Source of the DNA: Trichaptum fuscoviolaceum
Taxonomy: Eukaryota; Basidiomycota; Agaricomycetes; Hymenochaetales; Trichaptaceae
Direction: 5' to 3'
DNA: 64,000 bases
Assembly: GCA_910574455.1 (NCBI GenBank)
Contig: CAJSYZ010000008.1
Coordinates: 2,482,707 to 2,546,706 of the forward strand
In this document: positions 11,096 through 23,056 of the stretch, piece after piece
Numbering within the stretch: position 1 is the stretch's first letter
Layout of the letters: each line of letters begins with the position of its first letter
Notes under the pieces: model-generated
Databases searched by the model: none
The model's input: only the letters and a program-made list of their open reading frames with translations
Told to the model about the DNA's origin: nothing
Translations under genes and position numbers: made by a program

Positions 11096-13562
11096 CCCTC
11101 CTCAGTTGTCTCCAGGCGCAGTTCGCTGAGCCAAAAAAAAAGACTTATGAAGGCTTTTGCGTAAACGACGTGACAACGATTCATGTACGACATTCTACCT
11201 GTAGCGTTCACAACTTCAGTAGTCTCTGCACTGACGCACATGGATCGCCGTGACTTTGCCTTTTACTTAGTACCCCTGACGATCATACTCGGCTTATCTC
11301 AGGGACAGTAGCGTGCTACAAGCGAAGATTGCGCAAATGAATCTGGGCATAGCCTCAATTGCATAACTATTATGAGTGTGCTGATTGAGAATTAAAAGGT
11401 AAGTAAAGTAACAGAAAGTTTGAGGCTTAAAGATACTATCCGTAGGATCTCAAGTTGAGTTTATATGGAAAGTCTCCTGAGATGATGACTTTGCTCATAT
11501 CATGATATGCAGGTATGCCTCAGGCTGAGAGAAGTTACATGTATAGTGCATATAGGGTATTTCAAGAAAGACAAACTACCGTACTAAGGTGGTTAAAAGT
11601 CGCATCGGATGTTCGTGAACAGCCTGAGAGCGCCCCTTGCCTCCGTAGAATATAGCATTAATTTACTCATACTAGATGTCCTTAATGCAAGCAGTGATAA
11701 TTGCTGAACTTTGGCCGGATCGATGGCAGAACGCCGCAGGTAATAGTGGGTGTTCAGCGGTCGATACGGTCAGCCGACAACTTCTCGCTGCCTATGGACT
11801 TATAATAACAGAGTACCGTAAGTGCGAAGCATATCTCTCCCTTGTCCACACACCCGGGACCTTCGACCTTAACTGAGGTCGCCCTGATATAAAAATATAC
11901 AAACATGCCTCGCTGTCCCGACCTGAGCTACCGCCTCGTATATAGATACATGTACTCTACCCACTTTCCCGCAGTAAGTTGACTACCTTACCTATACCCC
12001 CGTGATCCCTTCTGCGGGGTTTTGAGGGACCGATCGAGCACGTTGAAGAGCAACATGCCTTACTAGTAATTTATCGATAGACGCTGGAGTTATGATAGAA
12101 ATTCATAGAAAGAAATCTCGGCGATCTGGCTGACGAAAATGCCCTGTGGTCATCTTTGCGGTTATCCCCACTCCTGCGGCGATTGTCAACGATTGCGGGC
12201 AATGTGCACGTAGGAATTTTTGTTAGCTCACGCTAGATGTGCGCCGCCCGTCGCTGCAGCCACTAAAAGTGACAGAAGTAAGGTTTGTGGGTTTAAACTC
12301 TGAGCTAACAGAGAGCGAAGTGGGAGTGAAACGGGATTGTAACCATCCATCATATACGTCGTGCGCCTGGAGTCGGGTATTACGAAAGCGGCATGCACCA
12401 CGGCCGGCTATCTGTGTCTCAATTTGGGGTTTGCACAGGCCGAGACTCCACGTGCCTCTCCGGCACGTTTCCGCGACGTGCATTCCTCATGAACCGCCTT
12501 CAACCACAAGCGCCGACGCGCATGGCTTGCATGTACTGCTTCGTCCGCGAATTTCTGCTACAGGATGGTTTTCTATGTAGTGTGTATCTCTCGGGAGCTT
12601 AGAAGACAAAATAATTAAAATACAAATTATCGATTAGTTCCGGGGTCTTAAATTTGGGTTAGCCAAGAACTGGGACTGAAGTTGAGAAAGAAACTCTTGC
12701 ACCAGGAATACACTTATTTTGGGTGGTCCATGCATCCATCTTCATGAACCCGTGGAAGTGCTGTAGTTGTCTGAGCCACGTAGTGGTGGATGAAATACTG
12801 GACTGACAATAAAGGGACTCGCGCCTAGCTACGGTCGCCATTCCGCCGAGCTCTTATGTAGGACATACAGGGGCGGTCACTTTGGCTCCTCGGAATGAGT
12901 ACGACTTGGAGACAGAGGAATATTATATGGTGACGTTGATTCTCGAGAGGAATTGAGGATGTGCATACATATACCCGATGAGCCGGAGTCTGACAAGGAT
13001 GTTGTTTTAAGTGGCCGACGGCCAGTGCACTTGTAAACAAAAGACACAATTGCGGGACCGGGTTGAGTCACCAAATGCGAATCCGGCCCAAATGCTGAAA
13101 GAAATAAAGATAAAAGGATGTTTTTTCTTTTACGAATGTCTGAAGTTTGAAGTGTGCAAACATGAAATACGAGGAGCAATATTACAGATCTTCTCGTCGG
13201 TCATGAAGGTGGGGCGCGAATTTAGAGTTTGTGCAAAGTCAAGCAGGACCCCCACGCCGCGGTCGGCCGGGAAGTACCGCCGGAAAAGGCAATACAAAAT
13301 AGTATATGTTTGAATTGAAACTCCGTCGGAGGAGGACCGAGTTCTCTTGCCCTGGTGAGCAGAGCGTCCTCGTTCTCAACTCCCACTTCCCATCGCTCCG
13401 TCGTCGTCCCCGCTGTCCCGCTGTCCGTCCTCGCCCTCGGCGTCCCTGCCCACCATTTCAGACGCACGACGACTTTGGCCAGCATAGTGTGGCTTGCGCA
13501 GCCCACCCGCGAGTGTCGTCCCGACTTCCGCGAGACGCAGAGACGCCAGTGGCTATCTCGTC
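11096..13562. other. Long gene-free region upstream of SWI1
   Basis: About 2.5 kb with only short frames on both strands and no recognisable protein. The last few hundred bases, pyrimidine-rich around 13370-13450, form the leader and promoter of the Swi1 gene. A decayed gene or a non-coding RNA cannot be excluded. Confidence 0.5.
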
Positions 13563-16500
13563 ATGACGGACCGACCGAACATGCCCGCCTATCCGATGCC
13601 CAATGGCTTCCCTATGAACATGAGCCAGCAGCAACAACAACAACAACAGCAGATGATGCAGCAGCAAATGCAAGCTAACTCGAACCCGTTGCAGCCCTCC
13701 GCGAACTTCAGCACGCCCGAACAGAGAATGTGGCAACTCCAACGGCTGCAAATGGAGAATCAGCGTCGGGCGCAGATGGGAGTTGGCGACGGTATGGGCT
13801 CGCAGATGAACCCTCAGGTACGTTCCGAGCTTATTGATGTCTTTGGTTTCTTGTCGCACAAAATCTGGGAGCTGTACGGCTCAGTCAGGCCCCTGATGCT
13901 GTTGCAGCACAATACTTCCCCATAGTTGCCTTTTTAGGGGGAGTATGTTACATAAGAACTACGTTCTCACACTTCTTCCTTTCTCTTTGCGTGGCCCACT
14001 GTCCCTGCTTTGCTCACCCTCTTTTTTGCTCACCACACCTTCATCTGCGAATTCCTTGCTTTCTTATATGCCGGCTTTGCATCATCACATTTCCTAACAA
14101 CATAACCTATTAGATGGCTGAGCTTCTGAGGACTCAACTCATGACTCAAGGCCAGCTCGCTCAGATGCAGCCGAATCAAATGCAACAACCACAAGGACCT
14201 CAGTATGGGAATGTTGGGCAAATGGGACAGATGAACCCTATGAATCTTGGGCAGGCTGGTCAGCATCAGCAGGCGATTGGGCAATTGCAGCAATCCCATC
14301 CTCAGGCGGGTATGCAAGGTGCAGGTCAGAATTTGAACCCTTCGCAAGCCTCGGCGTTGCTTGCTCGAGGCATGAACCCAGCTATGCTTTCTGTCATTCA
14401 GAATAATCCCAGGATGGTAAATCGACAGATGAATCTCCTCAATACTGCACGTAATCAGCAGCCACAGAACGGACCAGCGGCTTTTCCTCCTCCCAATCTT
14501 CCATTCAACAATGGTCAGCTGGGTCAGGCCCCCTTTCAACAGGACCCTCGCGTACCACAACAGGGTCAAATCCACGCTTTGAATGTTACTCCTGATAATC
14601 TCCAAGCTCAATTTGCTCAGTTTGCACAAGAATTCATGCGAACGAAGGAGGGGCGACAACTGAGTTTCGACGAAATTCGCATGAAAATTTCGCATTTCAA
14701 ACGTGACATCGATGCCGACAAAATACTAATTGGTCAGATGGCGAACAACGTTACAGCGGAATCCCTTCCTTTGATGAAGCAGAAGCAGCAATCAACCTTT
14801 CAGAAAGAACTTTTCTTCAACCGACTGCATCAGCTGCTACTGCAGAACCAAGTAAGGGCACAGCAACAGCTACATCCTTCCTCCGGAGGCGATAGTGGTG
14901 CTGGACCTAGGTGAGTACAATTAAATCAAGATTGGTATATTATTGAAGCCTGCCCCAGCAATCTGAATCTGCAACCCAATATCGGCGCGCAGCAATCACA
15001 GCTGCCTCCTAACGCAGGCTGGGTTGCCCAAGAGAATAGAGTTAATGGCAATGCGCCGGGCCTTATTTCTACACCCAATATGGCGAATGCCCAGCCTGTT
15101 AATGGACAACCTCAATTGAGCACGTCGCCCTTTCATCCCTCTGTGGGTCAGCGACAGCAGACAACGCCAGTACCCAGACTGGGCTCGACTCCTCAGCAAC
15201 AACAACAGGCGATGGAAGCTCTTTTGCGTCAGAACCACCCCTCTCCACAACGGGGCCCTACTCCGGCTGCTCCCGTGCAGAATAGACCAGCTCAGTCAAT
15301 GCAGTCTTTTGATCATGCAGACGGCCAGCGCGTTGGTATGGGTAGCTTGCCCTCTTTAGATCGGGCGAAGTTCGAAGAGATAATCAAACAATGGTGGCAG
15401 CAAAATAATATCAATGTTGAAGAGCGTATGTTGGCTGTTGGGGATAGACGGATAGATCTTTACGATTTATATGTCGAAGTTACAAGACTAGGAGGCGCTG
15501 TCGCAGTAAGCTCTTCTTTACTTGCGCAAAACGAAGCGTTTTCTGATCCAGGATGTACTAGGTGAATCGGCACGAACTCTGGCCAGTCGTAGCTGCTAAA
15601 CTTGGTTGGGCGAACATGCCAACACAAAGTTCAGAGCCAGCTCGTTCCGGTCCTCAAGCCGCGAATCATATGAAGGTTGTCTACGATCTTTACGTTATGA
15701 CCTTCGAACAGCAGGTATCATCAGCCAACCTGCGAGAGTTCCTGAGTGGTCATGGCCCTCGTGACCACCAGCCCCCGGACGGGGGTCCAAATCAACAACC
15801 TCCCGGTCCCCAAGGACAGCCACCACCACAATTGACCCGACCACTTCTGCAACCCGCACAACAGCAGCTTCTCAATTTAGTGAGGTTTGCAAACACGTCC
15901 GCAGACGTGCTTCGCAGGAACAATGTCCCGGAGTCTATTGTCCAGCAAGTGGAACTGCACCGTGTGGCATTACAAAGGCAGTATCAAATACAGCTGCAAC
16001 GCAACCCTAATTTTCCGCAAGGCACGCCGTCGAACGCTATGCAAAACCTTTCCAACCAGCAACAGGTGCAGATGTCTAACCTGGGTGGTTTCATTGGTGG
16101 CCAAAGTCAGAACGGCAATCTCAACCAGACTTTTAACACACCTGGGCCTTCGGCTGCGCCCAGCGGACAAAATGGCCTCCAGAACCCGTCTAACGGTCAA
16201 ATGGGACAGTCTATGATGGAAAAATCGAATCAACAGAGATGGGCTGAGGCTAACGTCGCTATCGCAAGGCTGAAAGAGGAGTTTGCAAGGGAACGAAATA
16301 GTCAACCAACAGTCCCGAGAGATATCTCTGACGTGGAAAAGGGTCAAATCAATGCTTTCTTCGAGGGTTTTGTCAGATTGGCTAATGATATCGAGAGGAT
16401 CTTACCGATGTTCTTTTATCTCTGTAACGACTTGAACAGTGTCAAGCATCTTGTTTCGATTGTGAGCTTGCCAGACCTCTCGGATTTACTACTCGTTATA

Positions 16501-17871
16501 TTAACCTTTGTCCTTCCTTTTTAGGTTGACATTGTAACTCGACAACGCAAGTTACTGCAGTCCCCGAATCCAATCTACATCATTGATTTAAACACCCTGA
16601 AGAAGCTGTACTACATCTCGAATCAAGCAAGGGATAAGTTCCAGGAAATGGTACAGCGTCAGAAGCTTCAAGATCCTGGACGTTTAGGGCCAGCGAACAT
16701 GCCTCAACCTCCTCCTGGTTCAGGTGGTGTAATGCCTATGCCCGCTGGTCCTCAATCTCACCCCGCTATGCAGGGCCAGATGCCGAATGCAGGACCAATC
16801 GGTTTACAGCGACCACCGTCCAGGCAGCCACAGCAATCTCAGATTTCTCCACATCTTATGCAGGCGCCTCCGGTCAATCGTCCACCAATGATGCCGCCAG
16901 CACGACCTCCGTCAGTTTCACAAGGGCGGTCAAAAATAGAGAATGCGCACTCCCCAGCAGCTCCTGCTTCGACGCCAGGGCCATCTGCGTCCACGCCGAA
17001 CACGCTTGCTTCACCTCAGACTCCTAAGTCTCCTAAGCCAAAGGCGAAGCCGAAGGGACAGGCTAAGCAGAGAAGGCCGTCAAAGGCTGTAGCTCCGGCA
17101 CCGTCCACCGCATCAGTGTCAACGGCACCTGCACAGGGTCCCTCCGTTGCTGAGAACTCTCTCAAGAGGCAGCGGGAAGATGACACTTCATCCTCGGTGT
17201 TGGGGGGACCAGACGTGAATGACGACGCTGGCACTCCTGCAAAGCGTATCAAAGGTGAATGGGACGAAACACCCGATTCAGGACCGTCCAAGGTACAAAA
17301 AGAGATTGAAGATATCAAGACACCTGAAAAGGCTGCTCAATTCTACAAGGACATGTCACAACTCATGGAAATTCTTCAGAATCCAAATGACAATAACGGC
17401 ACAGGGCTAGATTCTGATATTCTTGAGACCCTCGCTACCGTGGCTGCATCTTGCATATCGCAAGAGGCTTCGGATGTTCTTTCTTCTGAGCTAAACGGCA
17501 AAGACTCATCGCCGAAGCTTGGATCGTCTGGTGTGGACGCACTTTTCAATGAATTCCTCGATTTCACTTCCTTCCCTCAAGAGGACGAAAAATTTGATAC
17601 CCCTGATTTGATACCTAGTTCTTCGACGAACCCCAGCCCGGAATCAAACGCAGAGCCAGACAACCACACCTTGGCGATGACCGGAGGTGAAGTTGGAAAA
17701 GCATCTGATATCAAGTCAGAACTAACAGCCGACTACTCCGATCCCCTACGGATGGGTATTTGGGGCGAGCTTGATGGTGGCGAGTCAAGTTACTATACGT
17801 CTGATTCTCTTTGGAAATGGGACGGTTCGACTTCATCGGAAAATTCTTGGGCTATCTCATCATCATCATAG
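13563..17871 (+). CDS. SWI1: SWI/SNF chromatin remodeller subunit Swi1 (ARID protein)
   Basis: Five exons (13563-13817, 14114-14910, 14959-15505, 15562-16461, 16525-17871) join in frame to 1281 residues. The N-terminus is Gln/Met/Asn-rich, including a CAG/CAA-coded run of nine Gln, as in Swi1/ARID1 proteins. The ARID DNA-binding domain spans the exon 3-4 junction: FEEIIKQWWQQNNIN, then GDRRIDLYDLYVEVTRLGG, VNRHELWPVVAAKLGW and MKVVYDLYVMTFEQ. Downstream are further Gln/Pro-rich segments, a Lys/Pro-rich stretch (KSPKPKAKPKGQAKQRRPSK) and an acidic Ser-rich tail. The ARID contacts AT-rich DNA non-specifically, and the subunit helps target the ATP-dependent SWI/SNF complex in the nucleus. The low-complexity regions are prone to length variation. 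Identity as Swi1 rather than another ARID protein rests on size and Q-rich composition. Confidence 0.88.
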
Positions 17872-18246
17872 ACTTCGTTGGAACCTTTTGTGCTCTCGTG
17901 TTTTTTCATGTCGTTCACGTTTTGTACGGTTATTTATCCCATCTGTTCTATGTTTGTGTTACCGCCTATCCCTTCTAGCCCTTTTTGCCGACCATCATCT
18001 CCCCCATCGTATCCTATATCATATCATATCTCCTGTCATCATATTAGCTGCTGTGTCTAACTATCTCTTTCGGTACTTGTTTGTCTGCTGTACTACTATT
18101 CCCGCTTTGTTATCAATATAATGACTCTGGATGTGACCTGAATACCATTACAATTGCATATGAAAGTACACACTGTACAAGCCTGAACAAATTGCTACAG
18201 AAATGAAGCTACAAGGAAAACGTTATATAATGTATATAATCCTACT
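17872..18246. other. Convergent 3' region
   Basis: 375 bases between the converging Swi1 and CCDC130-like genes. Pyrimidine-rich and AT-rich, consistent with two 3' UTRs. Confidence 0.5.
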
Positions 18247-19516
18247 CTACCTCTTCAGATTAACCCCTAAAGCCTTGGCGTCAGGGGGTTTAGAGCGACT
18301 CTGCTGCAAGAAAGGATCTGATCGTTTGGAAGTACTAAGCAGTAGTTTAGACCGCAATGATAAAGTCTTCATTTCGTTGGAAGATCCAGCGTTCGAAATC
18401 TTAGACCGTCCTGTCAGCCCGCGTAGGCCTGCAGAGCCTGAAAGACCTTTGGTAATTATTGGCGGGCCTGATTCAGCTACAAGACGTCGTCGTTTTGCGT
18501 CTTCGTCAGCAAGGTACTCCCGACGAGCCTTCGCAAACTCATCACGCGCCTCGTCACGTATTGATTCGTCGTCCGGGACAAGCGTGAGGTCCTCTGGAAG
18601 CGCGTATCTGCCCTTGACAGCGTCGTCTGCGTCACGCTTGCGCTTCTCCACTTTCTTCTCTTCACGGAAGCGCTTGCGCACGAGCCTGGAGAGTGTGAAA
18701 GGGTCGGCGTTATAGTGCTCTGATACGGATTGGAGGGCTTCGAGCCGAGGCAGCTGAACGTTCTTCGCATGATTTTGGGCCTCCGTGGATTTTTCAAGTG
18801 CAGTGAGCGGGTCTTCTACGCTTGCTTTATCGTTGTCTGTTTTATAGAAACCAAATTCAGACAAGATCTACTGCTCGTGGTTAGTTAGCAGCGCACCGTG
18901 TATGGCAAAACCACCGTTCTCTTCAGGATCCCATTCTTCGTCTTTCTGCCTTGCACCTTCTTTCACAACGTACCGAGTATTCTGTAAAGTTTCAATCAGA
19001 ATGAAATTATCTCAAATAGTCATGGACCTAACTCACCTTCGGGTCTGTCTCGATCACAAACCAGTTATCGCACAAGTGGCACTTGCAGCGAAAGGCGTAT
19101 ATGGGCGTGGAAAGGTAATTGCCTATCTTCTTCTTCTCAGCGTTGTACCGGACGCCCATGCCAATGTGATTATTGCATCCATCGCTGAGAAAGTCGAGTG
19201 TTAAATGGAATAATAGTGAAGATGTAAATTGGGGAATGGTCAACGCACGTACCACCAGATATTAAACGGTAGTTCAAAGCGGGTGATGAGGATACCTTGG
19301 TCTATCTTCCTAGCTCTATCTCCCAGAGCATGCTTGCCTGCAACCTTGTAAATCCAATAAACTTTCCTGTGATGCGTTGGCCGCTACTCACCTCTGTACG
19401 AGTTCAAGCTACTGTGTTTCTGTGGATCGAAGTCCGGGGGGTAGTACTTATTGAAGCCTAGTCGAATTGTATGTCAGTTATAGCATCATTGATTGCAAAA
19501 ATAAAATACCTTGCAT
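18247..19516 (-). CDS. Yju2/CCDC130-family (CWC16) splicing factor, Saf4-like
   Basis: The start is ATGCAAG at 19516, split by an intron before GFNKYYPPDFDPQKHSSLNSYR, the typical N-terminus of CCDC130 (MQGFNKYYPPD). Later exons give GCNNHIGMGVRYNAEKKKIG, YAFRCKCHLCDNWFVIETDP and RYVVKEGARQKDEEWDPEENG. These hold the paired Cys residues of the CWC16 zinc-binding core, and the last exon (18864-18247) starts in MSEFGFYKTDND context. The C-terminal half is charged and coiled (RLVRKRFREEKKVEKRKRDA). Family members act in spliceosome activation or, for Saf4, in selecting the ILS1-type complex; localisation is nuclear. The MQGFNKYYPPD start and long C-terminal tail favour CCDC130/Saf4 over Yju2 proper. 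The gene is divergent from the ribosomal gene uS10, sharing a 293-bp promoter region. Confidence 0.88.
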
Positions 19517-19809
19517 CTTTCAAAGAGGTTTCGCCCTAATGTAGAGCACAAGCAGTTCTCGGTCGCTGCGATTGTTATGTAGCGTGGTCCGTGCGTCAGT
19601 ACTATCATGATGACGCTTTCGGAAGAATTGGCAATCCGGAATCTACCGAACTTGAGTAAGAAGACTAACCTTAATTTTTGACCTTGTCAACAAACCTCTA
19701 CCTCAAGTCCTTTAGGTGTGTATAATGGCAATAAAATTTCTTTGCATTAGTATTCACAACTCTTCGATACTACAGTCACCGCTGACTATCCACCAGTCTC
19801 GAAATCAGG

Positions 19810-20349
19810 ATGAGTTACGTCGCTAAGGGTGATAAAGAATATGACGCTGCGGGTGCCGTCCCTCCCGCCAAGATACACAAAATCCGCATCACACTCACGA
19901 GCAGCAATGTGCGCAGCCTTGAGAAGTGTACGTATATCGTAACATTACTTTTGAGGAGAGAGCTCTGAATATCAATTCAGTCACCGGAGACCTCATCAAC
20001 CGTGCTAAGGACAAGCAGCTCCGAGTCAAGGGTCCCGTCCGTCTGCCGACCAAGGTTCTGAAAATTACCACCCGTAAGACTGTGAGTAACTCAGACTCTG
20101 GAGTTGTATTATGAAATCTTTGATCCTGACGATTGCCAATCTAGCCTTGCGGTGAGGGTTCGAAGACTTGGGACCGTTACGAGATGAAGATTCACAAGAG
20201 ACTCATTGACCTTCACTCATCTAGTGAGATTGTGAAGCAGATTGTGAGTTAATCCACACGCAAGACTTCTACTTTATTTGCTGAATCGGTTCTAGACTTC
20301 CATCTCCCTTGAGCCGGGTGTTGAGGTTGAAGTCACCATCTCTGCATAA
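19810..20349 (+). CDS. RPS20: 40S ribosomal protein S20 (uS10)
   Basis: Four exons (19810-19927, 19981-20081, 20145-20243, 20296-20349) sum to 372 nt, giving 123 residues, the usual eukaryotic S20 length. Conserved blocks are [55 protein letters not shown] and a C-terminal [16 protein letters not shown]. It is a component of the small-subunit head. The introns are 50-65 nt GT-AG and all phases match. The sequence between EK and DLINRAKD reads FTG rather than the more usual VCA or VSS, a minor variation. The gene has short codon-biased exons and shares an intergenic promoter with the divergent splicing-factor gene. Confidence 0.97.
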
Positions 20350-21170
20350 AATCGACCCTTCTATATGATTCATGTGTTAGGCTGCGTATGATTAATATAT
20401 GTTGCTTTGCGGTATATCTCTGAAGGGAAGGAAGGCTCTTATATTTGGGGACGAGCTGCAATCGTGGGTCAGTTTGGGTGAGTGAACAGCGATCAGCAAG
20501 GAAAAATTCGGTCATCAACTTCCGAATTTGTCGTCAGCTAAGTTATTGGTTCTGAGACTTCCCATGGCATCAAGCTGGTATTTGACAAAAATGATAGATG
20601 AATAACTTCGCTATGGTGTCTGGGAAAAGTATCTCCTATAATGAGAAGTCAACGCTCGAATACTTGGCTACCTTTGTTCTCATCATCTGGTTACACAGCT
20701 TATCGCTCGGAAGGTTCGGCTTAAGCTTGACTTGCTCGTTCTTCATCACCGTTCATGACGAATATAGACCTGCACAGTTTTTAGCCATGTTCTACGTCGA
20801 CCGCTGCACTTTCAGCGTCGCCAGAGCCACTGATGCATGACTTGTTCTTTTCCTATTATTAGCCGGACGTGCGGATTGGAGACTACAGTCGGCATCTCGA
20901 CGTTGATCGTCCAATGACGAAGATCTTGAACGCCGTTGTAAGCTCACATTCGAAGCAAGTCGGATTATGTTTGGATGACGAGTGTGCGCGCCTTTCGTGA
21001 AGTAACCTCAACGATCAATCAGGATCCACATTACACAGATTCTTCTGCCGTTGCTGTTATATGTGGACAGCTAGTCACCCTCAAGTGGGAGGGCATTTGC
21101 AATTTGCAGTGTACTGGTACCATTCCTCTCCCTCCGCCGTCCTGCTGGCAGGCCCTCTTCTCCCCTCAAC
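20350..21170. other. Intergenic region, no gene seen
   Basis: About 0.8 kb between uS10 and the 7TM gene. Only short unsupported frames. Confidence 0.5.
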
Positions 21171-22896
21171 ATGTCTTCCAGTGATTCGGACGCAGGTGCC
21201 AGAGCTGCTTTAGAACAACACTTTCAACATGGTGGGTGCTTTGCTTTATATACATAGTAAGTGATCTGTACATACTCAAAACCTTCTTACCCTCCAGTAC
21301 AAGACGTCGACGAGTCTATATACCTTGCCATCCAAATCGTCGGCGGCCATATTCTTTTACCCCTACTAGTTATCACGATCCTTCTTAAGAAAACAGTGAA
21401 TAAACACCCGGTTTTCGTCAACTTTTGTGTGTCTTGGATATTCTCTTCGGTTGTCTACTCTATGCTGTACGCGTTTCTACCTTCTATGACTTGTCAAACC
21501 ACTGAAGCTCTCTCACAGAGTGTACAGAGGGCGCAGTACCGATGAAAACTTTTCCCTCAATCCGAGCGGCGACTCGTGCCTCATCCAAGCTTCCCTCGTA
21601 AATGGTGCACAAGCCTTGTGAGTTGGAGATGAAAATAAGAAAAGTATGTGGCAGGTTCTCATCAAGTCTACCAGGACAACTTGCACTAGCCTAACACTCG
21701 TCGTGCATGTGAGTATATTCTATTATACTGTCATTTGAGAAACAAGTAAGATTTTACCTCTTATTTAGCTCGCTTATGTTCTTCGTTTGCAATTCAAGTA
21801 CAAATACAAGACCTATCCACAGGTTGAGAAGAGAGTTTGGAGCATCGCATACAATTCCGTCGTATGTTCAAAATCTCTCAGCCGCAATGTATGGCGTTTT
21901 AACAACTTCCCTTATATCCAGTTACTTGGTATACCTTTCTTGGCCTTCCTCACTTTCACAGTTGTTACTCTAGTTGTAAGCACGTCCACAAATACCTTGC
22001 ATAACTCGCGGAACCTTATCAACAGAGGTTATAGCTTGGCAGCCCTACTGCATACTCTTTCCAGGATCAAGCGTATGAGCCTGGATCGAATCTTGCGGTT
22101 CCTGGAGTATTTTATTGCATAATTATTCAAAACACGGCTACCCAAGCTTCCCTAGATCCAGGCCTGCATATGTGAGTTTTACATTTTTCGCTCTAAGATC
22201 TGCATTCTAACATCTCTGAAGTTTGAGAGCCACCCTTCTATTTTCTATGATCATAGCGTTCATCACCTTCGGTCTTGAAGGTACGAATCAAATATTCATC
22301 TCGGTGTCATTCTAATTATCGTTCCTACTTAGCATTCGTTGTGATTCTGATCTATCGGAATCGCTCGGGTATTAAAGGCTCTGTAAATGGCGCCTGGATC
22401 GCACTTTTCCTTCGTGTCGCGCTGTTTAGTTTTTACCGTGTCGTGGCACTCGGGTAAGTTTTTTCTGCTTGTCGAGTTTTTGTGGTGGGATCAAGGTGAC
22501 GAATTCATATTTCCTTGAAGCTTAAATCTGGCCCTCATCCTCAATCCCGACGAAGTGCTTCTTGTTGGAATAGCGAAGAACAACTTGTTCAATGGGGTCA
22601 TTGACTACATGCAAGCCGCCAGTATGTGTCATAGCAAACATTCAAACTAACTGTTAATTCACTCACCTTTCCTGCTTAGTACCGCTGGTGGTATTTATTG
22701 TGTTCGCGACGCAAAGGGTATGTGCTATATCGTCATTTCAGAATCTGAACTTACAGTACTTGTGAAGGACATCCTCCAGGCATGGTGTTTTTGGAGGCGG
22801 TCAACTACTAAAGCAACTCCTGAGAAAGAGCTACAAAGAAGTCAGTCAGAGTTATCACTCAACGGTGGTCTCAAAGACTTCGAAATAGTCGCATGA
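21171..22896 (+). CDS. Seven-transmembrane orphan receptor-like protein
   Basis: Many short exons beginning MSSSDSDAGARAALEQHFQH, then VQDVDESIYLAIQIVGGHI. Hydrophobic segments in order include LLPLLVITILLKK, FVNFCVSWIFSSVVYSML, SLTLVVHLAYVLRLQ, LLGIPFLAFLTFTVVTLV, LLFSMIIAFITFGLE, AWIALFLRVALFSFYRVVAL and IPLVVFIVFATQR. That is seven, consistent with a 7TM topology with an outside N-terminus. The C-tail is short and polar (STTKATPEKELQRSQ). The layout resembles an expanded family of uncharacterised Agaricomycete 7TM proteins; I cannot assign it to Ste3, Git3 or opsin families from motifs. At least nine introns are needed; one acceptor near 21650 is ambiguous. Role as a receptor is inference from topology. 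Confidence 0.7.
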
Positions 22897-23056
22897 TTGG
22901 TAGTGATGTCAAGAATCTGTAAACATTATAATGAAATGAGTGTTTCGTATATACATACATAAGTTGATACCCTGGATGTCCGATCGCTAGCAAATTACAA
23001 TGTGGTTCTATTCTATCTCCGGTAATAAGTTAGGGTATATGGATAAACGAATGGTT

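Noticed and set aside
12223..13179. Several 60-110 codon frames on both strands
   Set aside because: Overlap one another, no family resemblance, no convincing splice sites.
13458..13859. 133-codon minus-strand frame with Leu/His runs
   Set aside because: Antisense of the CAG/CAA tract in Swi1 exon 1.
14030..14695. 221-codon minus-strand frame
   Set aside because: Lies antisense to Swi1 exon 2; its His/Leu/Arg-rich composition is the shadow of Gln/Met-rich coding sequence.
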